Shown: positions 1 through 7,172 of the stretch, piece by piece
Position numbering within the stretch: the stretch's first letter is position 1
Layout: each line of letters begins with the position of its first letter
Origin: Pseudolabrys sp.
GTDB lineage: Bacteria; Pseudomonadota; Alphaproteobacteria; Rhizobiales; Xanthobacteraceae
Direction: 5' to 3'
Assembly: GCA_026125925.1 (NCBI GenBank)
Contig: JAHCKF010000074.1
Span: 1 to 11,420 of the forward strand
DNA: 11,420 nt
Translations under genes and position numbers: made by a program
Notes under the pieces: model-generated
What the model saw: only the letters and a program-made list of their open reading frames with translations
What the model was told of the DNA's origin: nothing
Database searches by the model: none

Positions 1-609
1 CGCACCCTCTACAACTCCCACACAACTTTAAAGGTGGCGCGCGAAGAGCGCGCCGCCGACCAAAAGGCGCTTGTTCGACAACTCAAGAGACTCACGGTCG
101 AAGAATTCGTACGGCTGCCTCCCACGGAATGGCAGGACCTCACGACGACGCAGTACGACGACGTGGTCAAGCACATCGCCCCGGGTCACAAGCTGCCGCA
201 GCCGCCCACTGAGCCGTCGAAACCGCCGCAGTGGCGGCTGCGCGAGGCCTGGAAGGCGACGCCGAGCTGGCTGCAGGCCGCCGTCGCGGCGCTGCTGGCG
301 GGGCTGCCGATGCTCATCGCGGCTCTGCTCGTCGTTCCGGCGGTCCACCGGTGGCAGTACCAGACGCCGCCGGTGCGCTCTATCGACGCCTCCACCTGGC
401 CGCGCTGCACGCGGCTGAACAAATGGGTCGACGGCTGCATCTATGTGCCGACCACCGCTCTGACGTGGGAGCGAACAGCGGGCCTGCTCGCCATAGCTGA
501 AGCAGAGCTGCGCCAAGCCAACCGTCATCTCCACGAAAATTACGTCCCCGCCGGCGCAACGATCATCGTCTGGCGCAAGCGCGGGATCCTGCAAGGAGAC
601 AACCCATGA
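1..609 (+). CDS. membrane protein with LysM-like periplasmic tail, conjugation-associated (5' end uncertain)
   Basis: The frame is open from base 1. The first possible start inside the window is GTG at 34 (191 aa), but the only purine-rich stretch there (AAAGG) touches the GTG, and the 11 codons before it mostly end in C, so the gene probably starts left of the window. Numbered from that GTG, the protein has a charged cytoplasmic part (about 1-80, with a Pro-rich linker), one transmembrane helix (about 80-104) and a periplasmic tail. The last 45 or so residues (LTWERTAGLLAIAEAELRQA, an N-x-H stretch, then VPAGATIIVW) follow the LysM pattern of 'DTLxxIA...ELxxAN...PGxxL', so peptidoglycan binding is a reasonable guess. 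Its stop overlaps the coupling-protein start by 4 nt (ATGA), which implies translational coupling and a role in conjugation. I recognise no named family; the LysM reading is an inference from pattern. Confidence 0.72.
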   Translation, partial: RTLYNSHTTLKVAREERAADQKALVRQLKRLTVEEFVRLPPTEWQDLTTTQYDDVVKHIAPGHKLPQPPTEPSKPPQWRLREAWKATPSWLQAAVAALLAGLPMLIAALLVVPAVHRWQYQTPPVRSIDASTWPRCTRLNKWVDGCIYVPTTALTWERTAGLLAIAEAELRQANRHLHENYVPAGATIIVWRKRGILQGDNP

Positions 610-2381
610 AGCTCGCCAAGTACGAAAGGCGCGATCTCAAAGCGACCAAGCGCGTGAGGTCCTTGATCGCCACGGCCATGATCGTCTTCTGCGGCTACGT
701 GGCGTTCTGGATGCTGCCGCCGACCGCCTGGATCGCCGATGGGCCATGGCTCGTCACCGGCTCCTGGCTGTGGGAATCGCTGATCGTGTCCTACGGCGAC
801 GTGCTCGCCGAGCAGCGAGACATCATTTTCGGCTATTCCCAGGTCGTCGCTACGGTTGTCACGCTGTGGCGAATTCCGATCGCGACTGGGATCGCGACCG
901 AGTTCTATTCGCGTATCGCTGGTTGTACGGCGGCGAGCTTGGCGGCATGGTTCGCCGCCTCCATCATCATGGTCCGGAAGGCCAGCATCATCGACACGCG
1001 CAGACACGTCGAAGGGCTCGAACTAGTACGTGGCCGTGCCGCCGTGGCGAGCGCGGCGCGCCATATGGCAAACGAAGGCCTCGAAGGCGGCCTCAACCTT
1101 GCGCTTGTGCCGGGGGTTATCCTGGCGCGGTTGCGCGAAATCCGCGGCGTTCTGCTCCTCGGACCGCCGGGGTCTGGAAAGACGCGCATCATCCTGCATT
1201 TCCTGAACGAGATCCTGGCGGCGATGCGGCGGTTTCCGGGGCGCAATATCCGTCTTCTCGTTCACGACACGACCGGCGAAATCTTGCGCGGGCTTCCCCT
1301 CACCGACGACACGTTTGCCGTGCTGCATGGCCACCGCCCTGGCGGTCATGCATGGGCCGTCGGACGAGACGTCCTGACGATGAGCGACGCTGAGGCGTTT
1401 GGCGCGTTGCAAGCGCCCCATACGCCCGGCGAGCACAATATCTGGGATCTGGGTAGTGGAACCTTGCTCGCCGGCTGCGCCGTACTCTGCCAGCACGATC
1501 ATGGCACGGCATGGGGTATCTCTGAGTTTTATCAAACGACCCTGCTTGATCCCGTCGATCTGAGAGAACGACTGTTGTTGCTCTATCCGCCGGCGGCAAC
1601 GTTGATCGAGATCGACAAGGAGACTGGCGGACTTTCGAAGACGACAGTCAGCTTCTTCTTGTCCTTCCGCGCGGCAGTGTTGCGGTTCCTGCGCCCGCTC
1701 GCCGAGAACTGGCAGGACGTCCCCGCCAACCGGCAATTCTCGTTTCGGGCTTGGCTGGACGACGCCGACCCGACACAGCCGAAAACGGTGGTGGTGCAGC
1801 GGTCGGGCCGCTATCCGGAGCTTTCGGCGGCCTGGATCGGCGCCGTGGTCGACACCATCGCCGCGCACATCAACGACGAGTCGTACGAGAATTCGCAGAC
1901 GCGCCGTATATTTCTGTGCCTCGACGAACTGGCCTCGCTCGGACGCCTGCGCCGGTTCCCCGACCTTCTCGACATCGGTCGAAACAAAGGCGTCGGTGTC
2001 CTCGCTGCCGCTCTCCATGAGATCGAGCAACTGCAAGAACGCTACGGCGATCGGCAGGCTATCAGCATATTGCGACGCTTCCGCACCAAGATCGTCTGTC
2101 AGCAGAACCTCGACGGCGCAACGGTGCGATTCTCCGAAGAGGTCATCGGCAAACGCACAGTGGAGGTCGAGAAGATCACCAGCACGACGACTAAGGGCCG
2201 GGAGGGGACGGCCACGTCGAAAACTACGACGACGGAGGAAAAGGAAGTGCCTATCATCCGGGCCGAGCATCTGGCCGATGAACTGGGCGTTGCCGACATG
2301 AAGGTGAAGGCGATCCTCGTCGGGGCCGGCAATCCGGCGATGTTGGAGTGGCCCGTCATCATTTGGCGGCCACGCCGTTGA
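606..2381 (+). CDS. type IV coupling protein (VirD4/TrwB/TraD-like ATPase)
   Basis: This 591-aa protein is a likely inner-membrane DNA-pumping ATPase that brings the relaxase-DNA complex to a type IV secretion channel. Hydrophobic segments lie at about 20-38, 78-97 and 104-123, followed by a cytoplasmic motor domain. Walker A is GPPGSGKT at residues 186-193. Walker B is the hydrophobic strand IFLCLDE with D440-E441. A Ser/Thr/Lys-rich loop (about 518-545) precedes the C-terminal strand, as is common in VirD4/TrwB proteins. The pre-motor segment RHVEGLELVRG resembles the region before the motor in TraD/TrwB proteins. The start at 606 has an AAGGAG ribosome site 6 nt upstream and overlaps the preceding stop, so both are one operon. 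The relaxase follows after about 94 nt. The length fits the family (500-700 aa). Its T4SS partner is not in the window. Confidence 0.9.
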   Translation: MKLAKYERRDLKATKRVRSLIATAMIVFCGYVAFWMLPPTAWIADGPWLVTGSWLWESLIVSYGDVLAEQRDIIFGYSQVVATVVTLWRIPIATGIATEFYSRIAGCTAASLAAWFAASIIMVRKASIIDTRRHVEGLELVRGRAAVASAARHMANEGLEGGLNLALVPGVILARLREIRGVLLLGPPGSGKTRIILHFLNEILAAMRRFPGRNIRLLVHDTTGEILRGLPLTDDTFAVLHGHRPGGHAWAVGRDVLTMSDAEAFGALQAPHTPGEHNIWDLGSGTLLAGCAVLCQHDHGTAWGISEFYQTTLLDPVDLRERLLLLYPPAATLIEIDKETGGLSKTTVSFFLSFRAAVLRFLRPLAENWQDVPANRQFSFRAWLDDADPTQPKTVVVQRSGRYPELSAAWIGAVVDTIAAHINDESYENSQTRRIFLCLDELASLGRLRRFPDLLDIGRNKGVGVLAAALHEIEQLQERYGDRQAISILRRFRTKIVCQQNLDGATVRFSEEVIGKRTVEVEKITSTTTKGREGTATSKTTTTEEKEVPIIRAEHLADELGVADMKVKAILVGAGNPAMLEWPVIIWRPRR

Positions 2382-2405
2382 AAGCCCAATCGGAAAAGGG
2401 CGCTT
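2382..2405 (+). other. weak stem-loop after the coupling-protein stop
   Basis: Just after the stop codon, AAGC and CC (2382-2387) can pair with GG and GCTT (2399-2405), with one bulged C at 2401 and an 11-nt loop. No T-run follows, so it is not a normal intrinsic terminator. It may be an RNA processing or stability element, or chance. Coupling protein and relaxase are probably still co-transcribed. Confidence 0.25.
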
Positions 2406-2450
2406 CAATCTTCGCTCCTGAAATTTGCAGGTCGCTTCGGGTGTAATTGG

Positions 2451-2478
2451 AAGGCCTCCTTACGGGGGCTTCATCTTG
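2451..2478 (+). promoter_or_regulatory. hairpin covering the relaxase ribosome binding site
   Basis: AAG (2451-2453) pairs with CTT (2469-2471), and CCTCC (2455-2459) pairs with GGGGG (2464-2468) using one U-G wobble, with G2454 bulged and a TTAC loop. GGGGG is the only good ribosome site for the TTG start at 2476 (7-nt spacing), and CCTCC equals the anti-Shine-Dalgarno core. The paired state should lower relaxase translation. The pairing is seen in the sequence; the regulatory effect is inferred. Confidence 0.42.
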
Positions 2479-5118
2479 GTTGTGACCTGGAATCCGGCGG
2501 CCTCGAGCAGCTACTACATCCGGCAAGCCGAGTATTATCTTGGCGGCGAAGAGCCGCCGGGCATCTGGTATGCGCCGGCGGGGGATTTGGGGCTGACCGA
2601 CGGCTCCACTGTAGAGCGAAAGACCTTCGAGCGTTTATACGATGCAATCGGCGCAGACGGGCGGCCGCTGCTCGACAAGGTCCGCCGCCATCAGAACAGA
2701 ACGCCGGCTTTCGATTTCACATTGAGCGCGCCGCGGTCCGTCAGCCTCGCCTGGGCCTTTGCATCGTACGATACAAAACCGCTGATCGAAGATGCCCAAT
2801 ACCGGGCAGCTCGCGCAACCTTCGCGATGCTGGAACGCGAAGCGGCCTGGGCGCGGCGCGGGCGCAACGGTGTCTATATCGAGCATGTCCCGCTGAGCGT
2901 CGCGCTGTTTCGGCACGGCGAGAGCAGGCCGGCCGAGCACAGCGACGCCCGCACGTTCGGCGACCCAAATCTTCACACGCACGGCGTCGTTCTCAACATT
3001 GCGACCAGACCCACCGACGTTACAATCGGTGGCCTCCATTCGAAGATCTTACGCGACTTCAAGCTCGCAGCGGGAGCGACCTATCACGCCGCCCTCGCAC
3101 ACGAACTGGAGAAGATCGGCTTCGCCATCGACCGCGTCGGCAAGAATGGAATTTTTGAGATCGCCGGCGTCGACGAGCGTACGATCGACTACTTCAGCGC
3201 GCGGCGGCAGGAGATCGATGCCGAACTCGGCGAGCATGGGGTCACCAGCGCCCAGGCGACGGCGCTCGCTGCAGCAATTGCGAAGGCGACGCGCGGTTCC
3301 AAACGCCCGGACCAGACAAAACATCGCGAAGAAATCTGGGCGGAAGCGGCGCGCTCGCTCGGGATCGATGTCGAGAACTTCACAGAGCGGCTGTGGACCA
3401 ACACGCGCATTCTCGATCGCGTTGCTGCCGAGCAACTGCTCTCGACCCGTTTACAGGCGTTACCCGCCGCGCTCACGGAAAACGAAAGCGTCATTGAGCG
3501 GCGCGAGTTGATCCGCGCGATCACCGCCACGCTTGTCGGCACCGGTCTTCCGAGCGAGCGCGCCGCTGGCGAAGTCGACAGGCTGCTGCGCAGTGGCGCC
3601 GTCATCGAAATCGGCCGCGACGCCCTCGGCCTGCCCGCCTATTCGACGCCCGAGATGCTCGCCATCGAGCGCGAGGTGGTCGCGAACAGCCAGGCGCTCG
3701 CGGGCTGCACATGGCTATCACTCGATCCGGAGTATCTGGCGAGCGCCTGCAGGTCGGCTGGGCTTACGCCCGAGCAGACGGACGCGGTGGGCGCTGCGGC
3801 GAAAGGCAGCGCGCTCGTGATCATCGAAGGTGCGCCCGGCGTGGGCAAGACCACGACGCTTGAGCCCTTGGTCGAAGCCTACCGCGAGGCGGGCTACCGC
3901 GTGATCGCGACCGCGACGGCCTGGCGCATCGCGAAGCTGCTTGCAGACGATCTTGGCGTCGAATCCCGCGCGACGGCCTCGTGGCTCGCAATGCTCAACG
4001 CCGGTCAACAGGTTCTCGACCACCGGACCGTGCTGATCGCCGACGAAGCCGGGCTTCTCAGCGCCCGCGATATGCACACGCTCCTGGGTGCCGTCCAGGA
4101 GACGGGCGCCAAGCTCATTCTGGTCGGCGACCGCGAGCAATTGCAGGCGATAGGGGCCGGACCGGGGCTCGATCTTGTCGCCCGCGCGGTCGAGGCGGCA
4201 CGCATCCAATCCATCGTCCGTCAACGTGAGCCATGGGCACGCGAGGCAATTACCGATTTTGGCACCGGCCGGGCCGCGACGGCGCTCGACGCTTTCGCCA
4301 AGCGAGGGCTGCTGATCGAGGCTGAGGGGGCCAAAGCCGCCCTCAATGCGATTGTCGGCGAGGCGGCGAAGATCGGGAAGCAGAACCCGCGCGGCTCGGT
4401 GCTGATCCTCGCCAAATCCAATGCCGCAGTCGCCGCAATCTCGCGCGCCGTGCGCGAACAGCGCAAAGCGGCCGGCCAGATCGCAGGCAAAGAAATCTCC
4501 TTCACGGCGGCCACGCCGTCCGGGCATGCCACTGAGATACGCCTCGCCCGCGGCGACCGCATCAGGTTCCTGGCTCGCGACGACGAACTCGGCGTCATCA
4601 ACGGCACCGTGGCCACAGTGACGCGGGTGAGCGAGCGCCACGCGCTCAGGCAGAAGAGCCCTCCCCTTCGCATCGAGGCGGACGTCAACGGGCGGCGGAT
4701 CGCGTTCGATCCGCTGCAGCTTGCCGATGCTCAAGGCCGCCCGCGCCTTGGCTGGGCCTATGCGTCGACCATCTACGGCTCTCAAGGATTCACGGTCGAC
4801 CATGCGGTCGTCTACCTCGACCCGAGTCTCAACCGCCACGACATTTACGTCGCGGCCAGCCGCGCGCGCGAGCACACGACACTCGTGGTCGACCGCAAGG
4901 CAATCGACCGGCGGCTGACCACCGAGCTGCCCCTCGACCGCCAGCATGGCGATCTCGTCTTTACAGATGCCGAGCGGCGCTCATGGCTCGCCGAGCGGCT
5001 TGCCCGCGCCTCGGTCAAGACAGCGGCCCTCGATCTCGCGGCAGGCAGCCCGGCGCAGCAACTGACCGTCCGAGAGATCCGCGAGCGGCGGCACAGGGAG
5101 CTCAGCCATGAGCTCTGA
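2476..5118 (+). CDS. mobF: MobF-family relaxase-helicase (TrwC/TraI-like)
   Basis: This conjugative relaxase would cut oriT, bind the 5' end covalently through a tyrosine, and unwind the strand with its helicase half. I start at TTG 2476 (880 aa): it sits 7 nt after GGGGG and gives an N-terminus MVVTWNPAAS, placing the tyrosine pairs Y13-Y14 and Y20-Y21 where MobF proteins carry catalytic tyrosines. The frame is open further up (TTG 2425), but that start has no ribosome site. The metal-binding histidines are H155 and the pair H167/H169 in DPNLHTHGVVLN. The RecD-like helicase half has Walker A GAPGVGKT (452-459), Walker B ADEAG (D523-E524), motif III VGDREQLQAIGAG, and late motifs GSQGFTVD and VAASRARE near the C-terminus. 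It is somewhat shorter than TrwC (966 aa). The 3' end overlaps the next ORF by 11 nt. Confidence 0.92.
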   Translation: MVVTWNPAASSSYYIRQAEYYLGGEEPPGIWYAPAGDLGLTDGSTVERKTFERLYDAIGADGRPLLDKVRRHQNRTPAFDFTLSAPRSVSLAWAFASYDTKPLIEDAQYRAARATFAMLEREAAWARRGRNGVYIEHVPLSVALFRHGESRPAEHSDARTFGDPNLHTHGVVLNIATRPTDVTIGGLHSKILRDFKLAAGATYHAALAHELEKIGFAIDRVGKNGIFEIAGVDERTIDYFSARRQEIDAELGEHGVTSAQATALAAAIAKATRGSKRPDQTKHREEIWAEAARSLGIDVENFTERLWTNTRILDRVAAEQLLSTRLQALPAALTENESVIERRELIRAITATLVGTGLPSERAAGEVDRLLRSGAVIEIGRDALGLPAYSTPEMLAIEREVVANSQALAGCTWLSLDPEYLASACRSAGLTPEQTDAVGAAAKGSALVIIEGAPGVGKTTTLEPLVEAYREAGYRVIATATAWRIAKLLADDLGVESRATASWLAMLNAGQQVLDHRTVLIADEAGLLSARDMHTLLGAVQETGAKLILVGDREQLQAIGAGPGLDLVARAVEAARIQSIVRQREPWAREAITDFGTGRAATALDAFAKRGLLIEAEGAKAALNAIVGEAAKIGKQNPRGSVLILAKSNAAVAAISRAVREQRKAAGQIAGKEISFTAATPSGHATEIRLARGDRIRFLARDDELGVINGTVATVTRVSERHALRQKSPPLRIEADVNGRRIAFDPLQLADAQGRPRLGWAYASTIYGSQGFTVDHAVVYLDPSLNRHDIYVAASRAREHTTLVVDRKAIDRRLTTELPLDRQHGDLVFTDAERRSWLAERLARASVKTAALDLAAGSPAQQLTVREIRERRHRELSHEL

Positions 5119-5359
5119 GTCGAAGGCCCGCCGCCGTGGCACACGTTTTCGGCCCGGGCATGCTCGGTCCGCGCACGGGCCTCGCGGAGCCGGCGGCACC
5201 GCAACGAATGCAGCCGATTACGAATTGGAGATTCAGATTCCCGAAAATCCGTCGGTCACCGAAACCGAGGCACGCGCCGTCGAGCTCTTGCTTGGAAGCG
5301 CCTTGCGAGACCTCTTGACGGTGGACGCGGCACCGCCGCGCAGAATTCGGGCCGAATAA
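5108..5359 (+). CDS. small protein of unknown function, coupled to the relaxase
   Basis: The 83-aa frame starts with ATG inside the last codons of the relaxase (11-nt overlap). AGGGAG at 5095-5100 lies 7 nt before it, a very good ribosome site, which is the main reason to call it a gene. The first 30 or so residues are rich in Arg, Gly and His. The rest (about 35-68) is acidic to neutral and probably helical, with the segment VTETEARAVELLLGSALRDL. It has no membrane segment and I recognise no family. A relaxase partner or DNA-binding accessory protein is possible given its place; this is inference from context only. Confidence 0.62.
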   Translation: MSSESKARRRGTRFRPGHARSAHGPRGAGGTATNAADYELEIQIPENPSVTETEARAVELLLGSALRDLLTVDAAPPRRIRAE

Positions 5360-5363
5360 TCCA

Positions 5364-5395
5364 TTGACAAAAATAGCCTGGTGCAGCGGAATAAA
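5364..5395 (+). promoter_or_regulatory. candidate sigma-70 promoter for the recombinase
   Basis: A perfect -35 box TTGACA lies at 5364-5369 in a short AT-rich patch between the small ORF and the recombinase. The -10 box is less clear: CGGAAT at 17-bp spacing keeps only three consensus bases, while AATAAA at 5390-5395 is better but 20 bp away. If used, transcription would begin near 5400, which rules out GTG 5381 and supports ATG 5423 as recombinase start. Confidence 0.42.
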
Positions 5396-5422
5396 CTCTC
5401 CCGGAGCGGACATCGGTGCAAT

Positions 5423-7084
5423 ATGAGCAGGCATGTATTTCGTAACACTGGCAATGTAACGGCGAACGGAAAGCGGGCCGTCCTTTACCTGCGTGTCAGC
5501 ACGGGACGCCAAGCAAAGTCCGACGTCTCTTTGCCCTCGCAACGAGATATCGGTTCACGGCACTGCGAGGCCAATGGCTGGCCGATCGTCGACGAATTTG
5601 TGGACGCAGGCGCAAGCGCCACCGATGACCGCCGGCCGGTTTTCCAACAGATGATCGAGCGCGCCTGCGGCCCCGATCATCCTTTCGATGTGATCGTCTG
5701 CTATGCGTTCAATCGTTTCTACCGCAACGGCGCCGACATGGAGCTTGCGATCCGCAAATTGCACAAGCACGGCGTCGAAGTCGTCTCGGTCACCCAGCCG
5801 ACCAATGACGATCCTTCCAGTATCTTGATGCGCCAACTCATCGGCATTTTCGATGAGGCGACGTCCCGTGAGATCTCCAAAAATACGGCGCGTGCAATGC
5901 GCGAGTCGGCGAGGCAAGGCTTTTGGAATGGCGCCATGCCCGCGCTCGGGTACAAAATCGTCGAAGCCGAGCGCCGCGGGCAGAAGGTCAAGAAGAAGCT
6001 GGATATCGACCCCGTCGAAGCCGAGACGGTGCGGCTGATCTATCGACTCTATCTAGAGGGCGACGGGACGACCGGCCCGCTCGGCGTGAAGGAGGTCACG
6101 AAATGGCTCAATAGCCATGGCTACCGGACGCGGCGTGGAGCAACCTTCGGAGTCGGACCGATGCACAGGATTCTGACCGACGCCTCTTATGCGACAGGAC
6201 GCAAATCATACGGCAAACGCGACGCGCGCAATGGCGGCCAACACGACCCATCCACCGTTATCGAAATCCCGGTCCCCACAATCATCGACATGGACGTCTT
6301 CGAACGGGTGCAGGCCAAGCTCGGGCAGAGCAATCCGAGGGTCACGCCGCCGCGGGTTGTGAACGGACCGTCATTGCTGACCGGCATCGCCGTCTGCGCA
6401 TCCTGCGGCGCCGGCATGACCCGGACCGGGACCGTCCGTCGCGGCAAGGCCTACTCGTACTACAGTTGCGGCGGATGCCACCAAAAAGGCAAGAGCGTTT
6501 GCAAAGGTCGACATGTCCCTGCCGCAATACTCGATGGCATCGTGGTCAACGGGCTCAAGCAGCGCCTCCTGACTCCCGATCGGCTCGCTGGCCTGCTGCG
6601 GGTGTTGGCTGACCGGCAGACGGCTAAAACTGAGGCGGTCGATCGCCGCCTCACTGCACTACAGCGAGAAGTGGCAGACTGCGAAGATCGGCTCCGGCGG
6701 CTGTACCGCTCAATCGAGGACGGGATCGTCGAACTCGACGACATCCTGCGCGAGCGGATCGCCGCACTCAAATCACAACGCGACCAAGCCAAAGCCGCGC
6801 TCGACCGGGCACGCGCGCAATGCGCCACGGCGACGGTCATCGACACCGTCAAGATTGATGCCTTTGCGCGTCTGATGACCGAGAAGCTCGATACCGGCGA
6901 CACCCATGCCCGGAAGACCTACATCCGGTCCGTCGTCGATGCCGTGGAGGTCGGTGACCAGGCCATTCGGATCGTCGGCAGCAAGGACGTGCTCCAGGCT
7001 GCCATCGCCGGCCGACAGACCGCGAACGGCAATGTTCGTGGTTTTGTACGCAAATGGCGCGCCCGAAAGGATTCGAACCTCTGA
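5423..7084 (+). CDS. large serine recombinase (integrase/excisionase)
   Basis: This is a site-specific recombinase of the resolvase/invertase superfamily and probably moves the element in and out of the chromosome. Start ATG 5423 gives 553 aa; in-frame GTG 5381 lies inside the presumed promoter. The N-terminal catalytic domain has YLRVSTGRQA with nucleophile S26, and SLPSQR follows. The recombinase domain (about 150-290) includes PALGYKIVEA and a LNSHGYRTRRG segment. A zinc ribbon follows with C325, C328, C349, C352 and C360. A charged helical, probably coiled-coil stretch (about 400-470) is typical of large serine recombinases. The last nine sense codons (WRARKDSNL) and the TGA lie in the minus-strand tRNA-Arg gene, so the native C-terminus may differ in the excised element. 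The Shine-Dalgarno sequence is poor (GGAG about 16 nt upstream). Confidence 0.9.
   Translation: MSRHVFRNTGNVTANGKRAVLYLRVSTGRQAKSDVSLPSQRDIGSRHCEANGWPIVDEFVDAGASATDDRRPVFQQMIERACGPDHPFDVIVCYAFNRFYRNGADMELAIRKLHKHGVEVVSVTQPTNDDPSSILMRQLIGIFDEATSREISKNTARAMRESARQGFWNGAMPALGYKIVEAERRGQKVKKKLDIDPVEAETVRLIYRLYLEGDGTTGPLGVKEVTKWLNSHGYRTRRGATFGVGPMHRILTDASYATGRKSYGKRDARNGGQHDPSTVIEIPVPTIIDMDVFERVQAKLGQSNPRVTPPRVVNGPSLLTGIAVCASCGAGMTRTGTVRRGKAYSYYSCGGCHQKGKSVCKGRHVPAAILDGIVVNGLKQRLLTPDRLAGLLRVLADRQTAKTEAVDRRLTALQREVADCEDRLRRLYRSIEDGIVELDDILRERIAALKSQRDQAKAALDRARAQCATATVIDTVKIDAFARLMTEKLDTGDTHARKTYIRSVVDAVEVGDQAIRIVGSKDVLQAAIAGRQTANGNVRGFVRKWRARKDSNL
7055..7084. other. putative attachment-site half (tRNA 3' end) and element boundary
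   Basis: The recombinase is the outermost gene next to the tRNA 3' half, the usual layout of an element integrated at a tRNA. The shared segment would include at least the CCA, acceptor, T-arm and variable-loop bases. No second copy of this segment is present in the window, so the other end of the element lies to the left of base 1. Role and boundary are inferred. Confidence 0.5.
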
Positions 7085-7131
7085 CCCCCAGATTCGTAGT
7101 CTGGTGCTCTATCCAGCTGAGCTACGGGCGC
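7055..7131 (-). tRNA. tRNA-Arg (anticodon ACG), likely integration site
   Basis: Reading the minus strand from 7131, the 77 nt fold as a full cloverleaf. The acceptor stem is GCGCCCG/CGGGCGC. The D stem is GCTC/GAGC with a 9-nt loop. The anticodon stem is CCAGA/TCTGG with loop CTACGAA, giving anticodon ACG (read as ICG, Arg). The variable loop is GGGTC, the T stem AGAGG/CCTTT and the T loop TTCGAAT. The discriminator is G and CCA is encoded (7057-7055). No box is missing, so the gene should be functional. It converges on and overlaps the recombinase 3' end by 30 nt. No clear promoter or terminator separates it from the upstream methyltransferase gene, so co-transcription is possible. Confidence 0.97.
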
Positions 7132-7172
7132 TGACGTCGCCGCCGGGTAGCCGGGCGGGGACGGGGCACTAG

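Noticed and set aside
2143..2260. Ser/Thr/Lys-rich stretch in the coupling protein as a possible insertion
   Set aside because: Similar low-complexity loops are common in this part of VirD4/TrwB proteins and the frame and flanking strands are intact.
1023..2408. Long open frame (461 codons) on the minus strand opposite the coupling protein
   Set aside because: High GC leaves long antisense frames open. The translation is rich in Arg, His and Gly with no domain, while the + strand encodes a clear ATPase.
2382..2475. Gap before the relaxase as the transfer origin
   Set aside because: It has short inverted repeats, but I could not match a MobF nic sequence, and the repeats are better explained as RNA structures near the stop and start codons.
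3718..4947. Long minus-strand open frame (409 codons) opposite the relaxase helicase
   Set aside because: It mirrors the codon pattern of the + strand gene and shows no family motif or ribosome site.
6906..7172. Plus-strand frame of 88 codons crossing the tRNA and containing ERIRTSDPQIRS
   Set aside because: That peptide is a known artefact of translating antisense tRNA; the frame is an alternate reading of the recombinase end and the tRNA.
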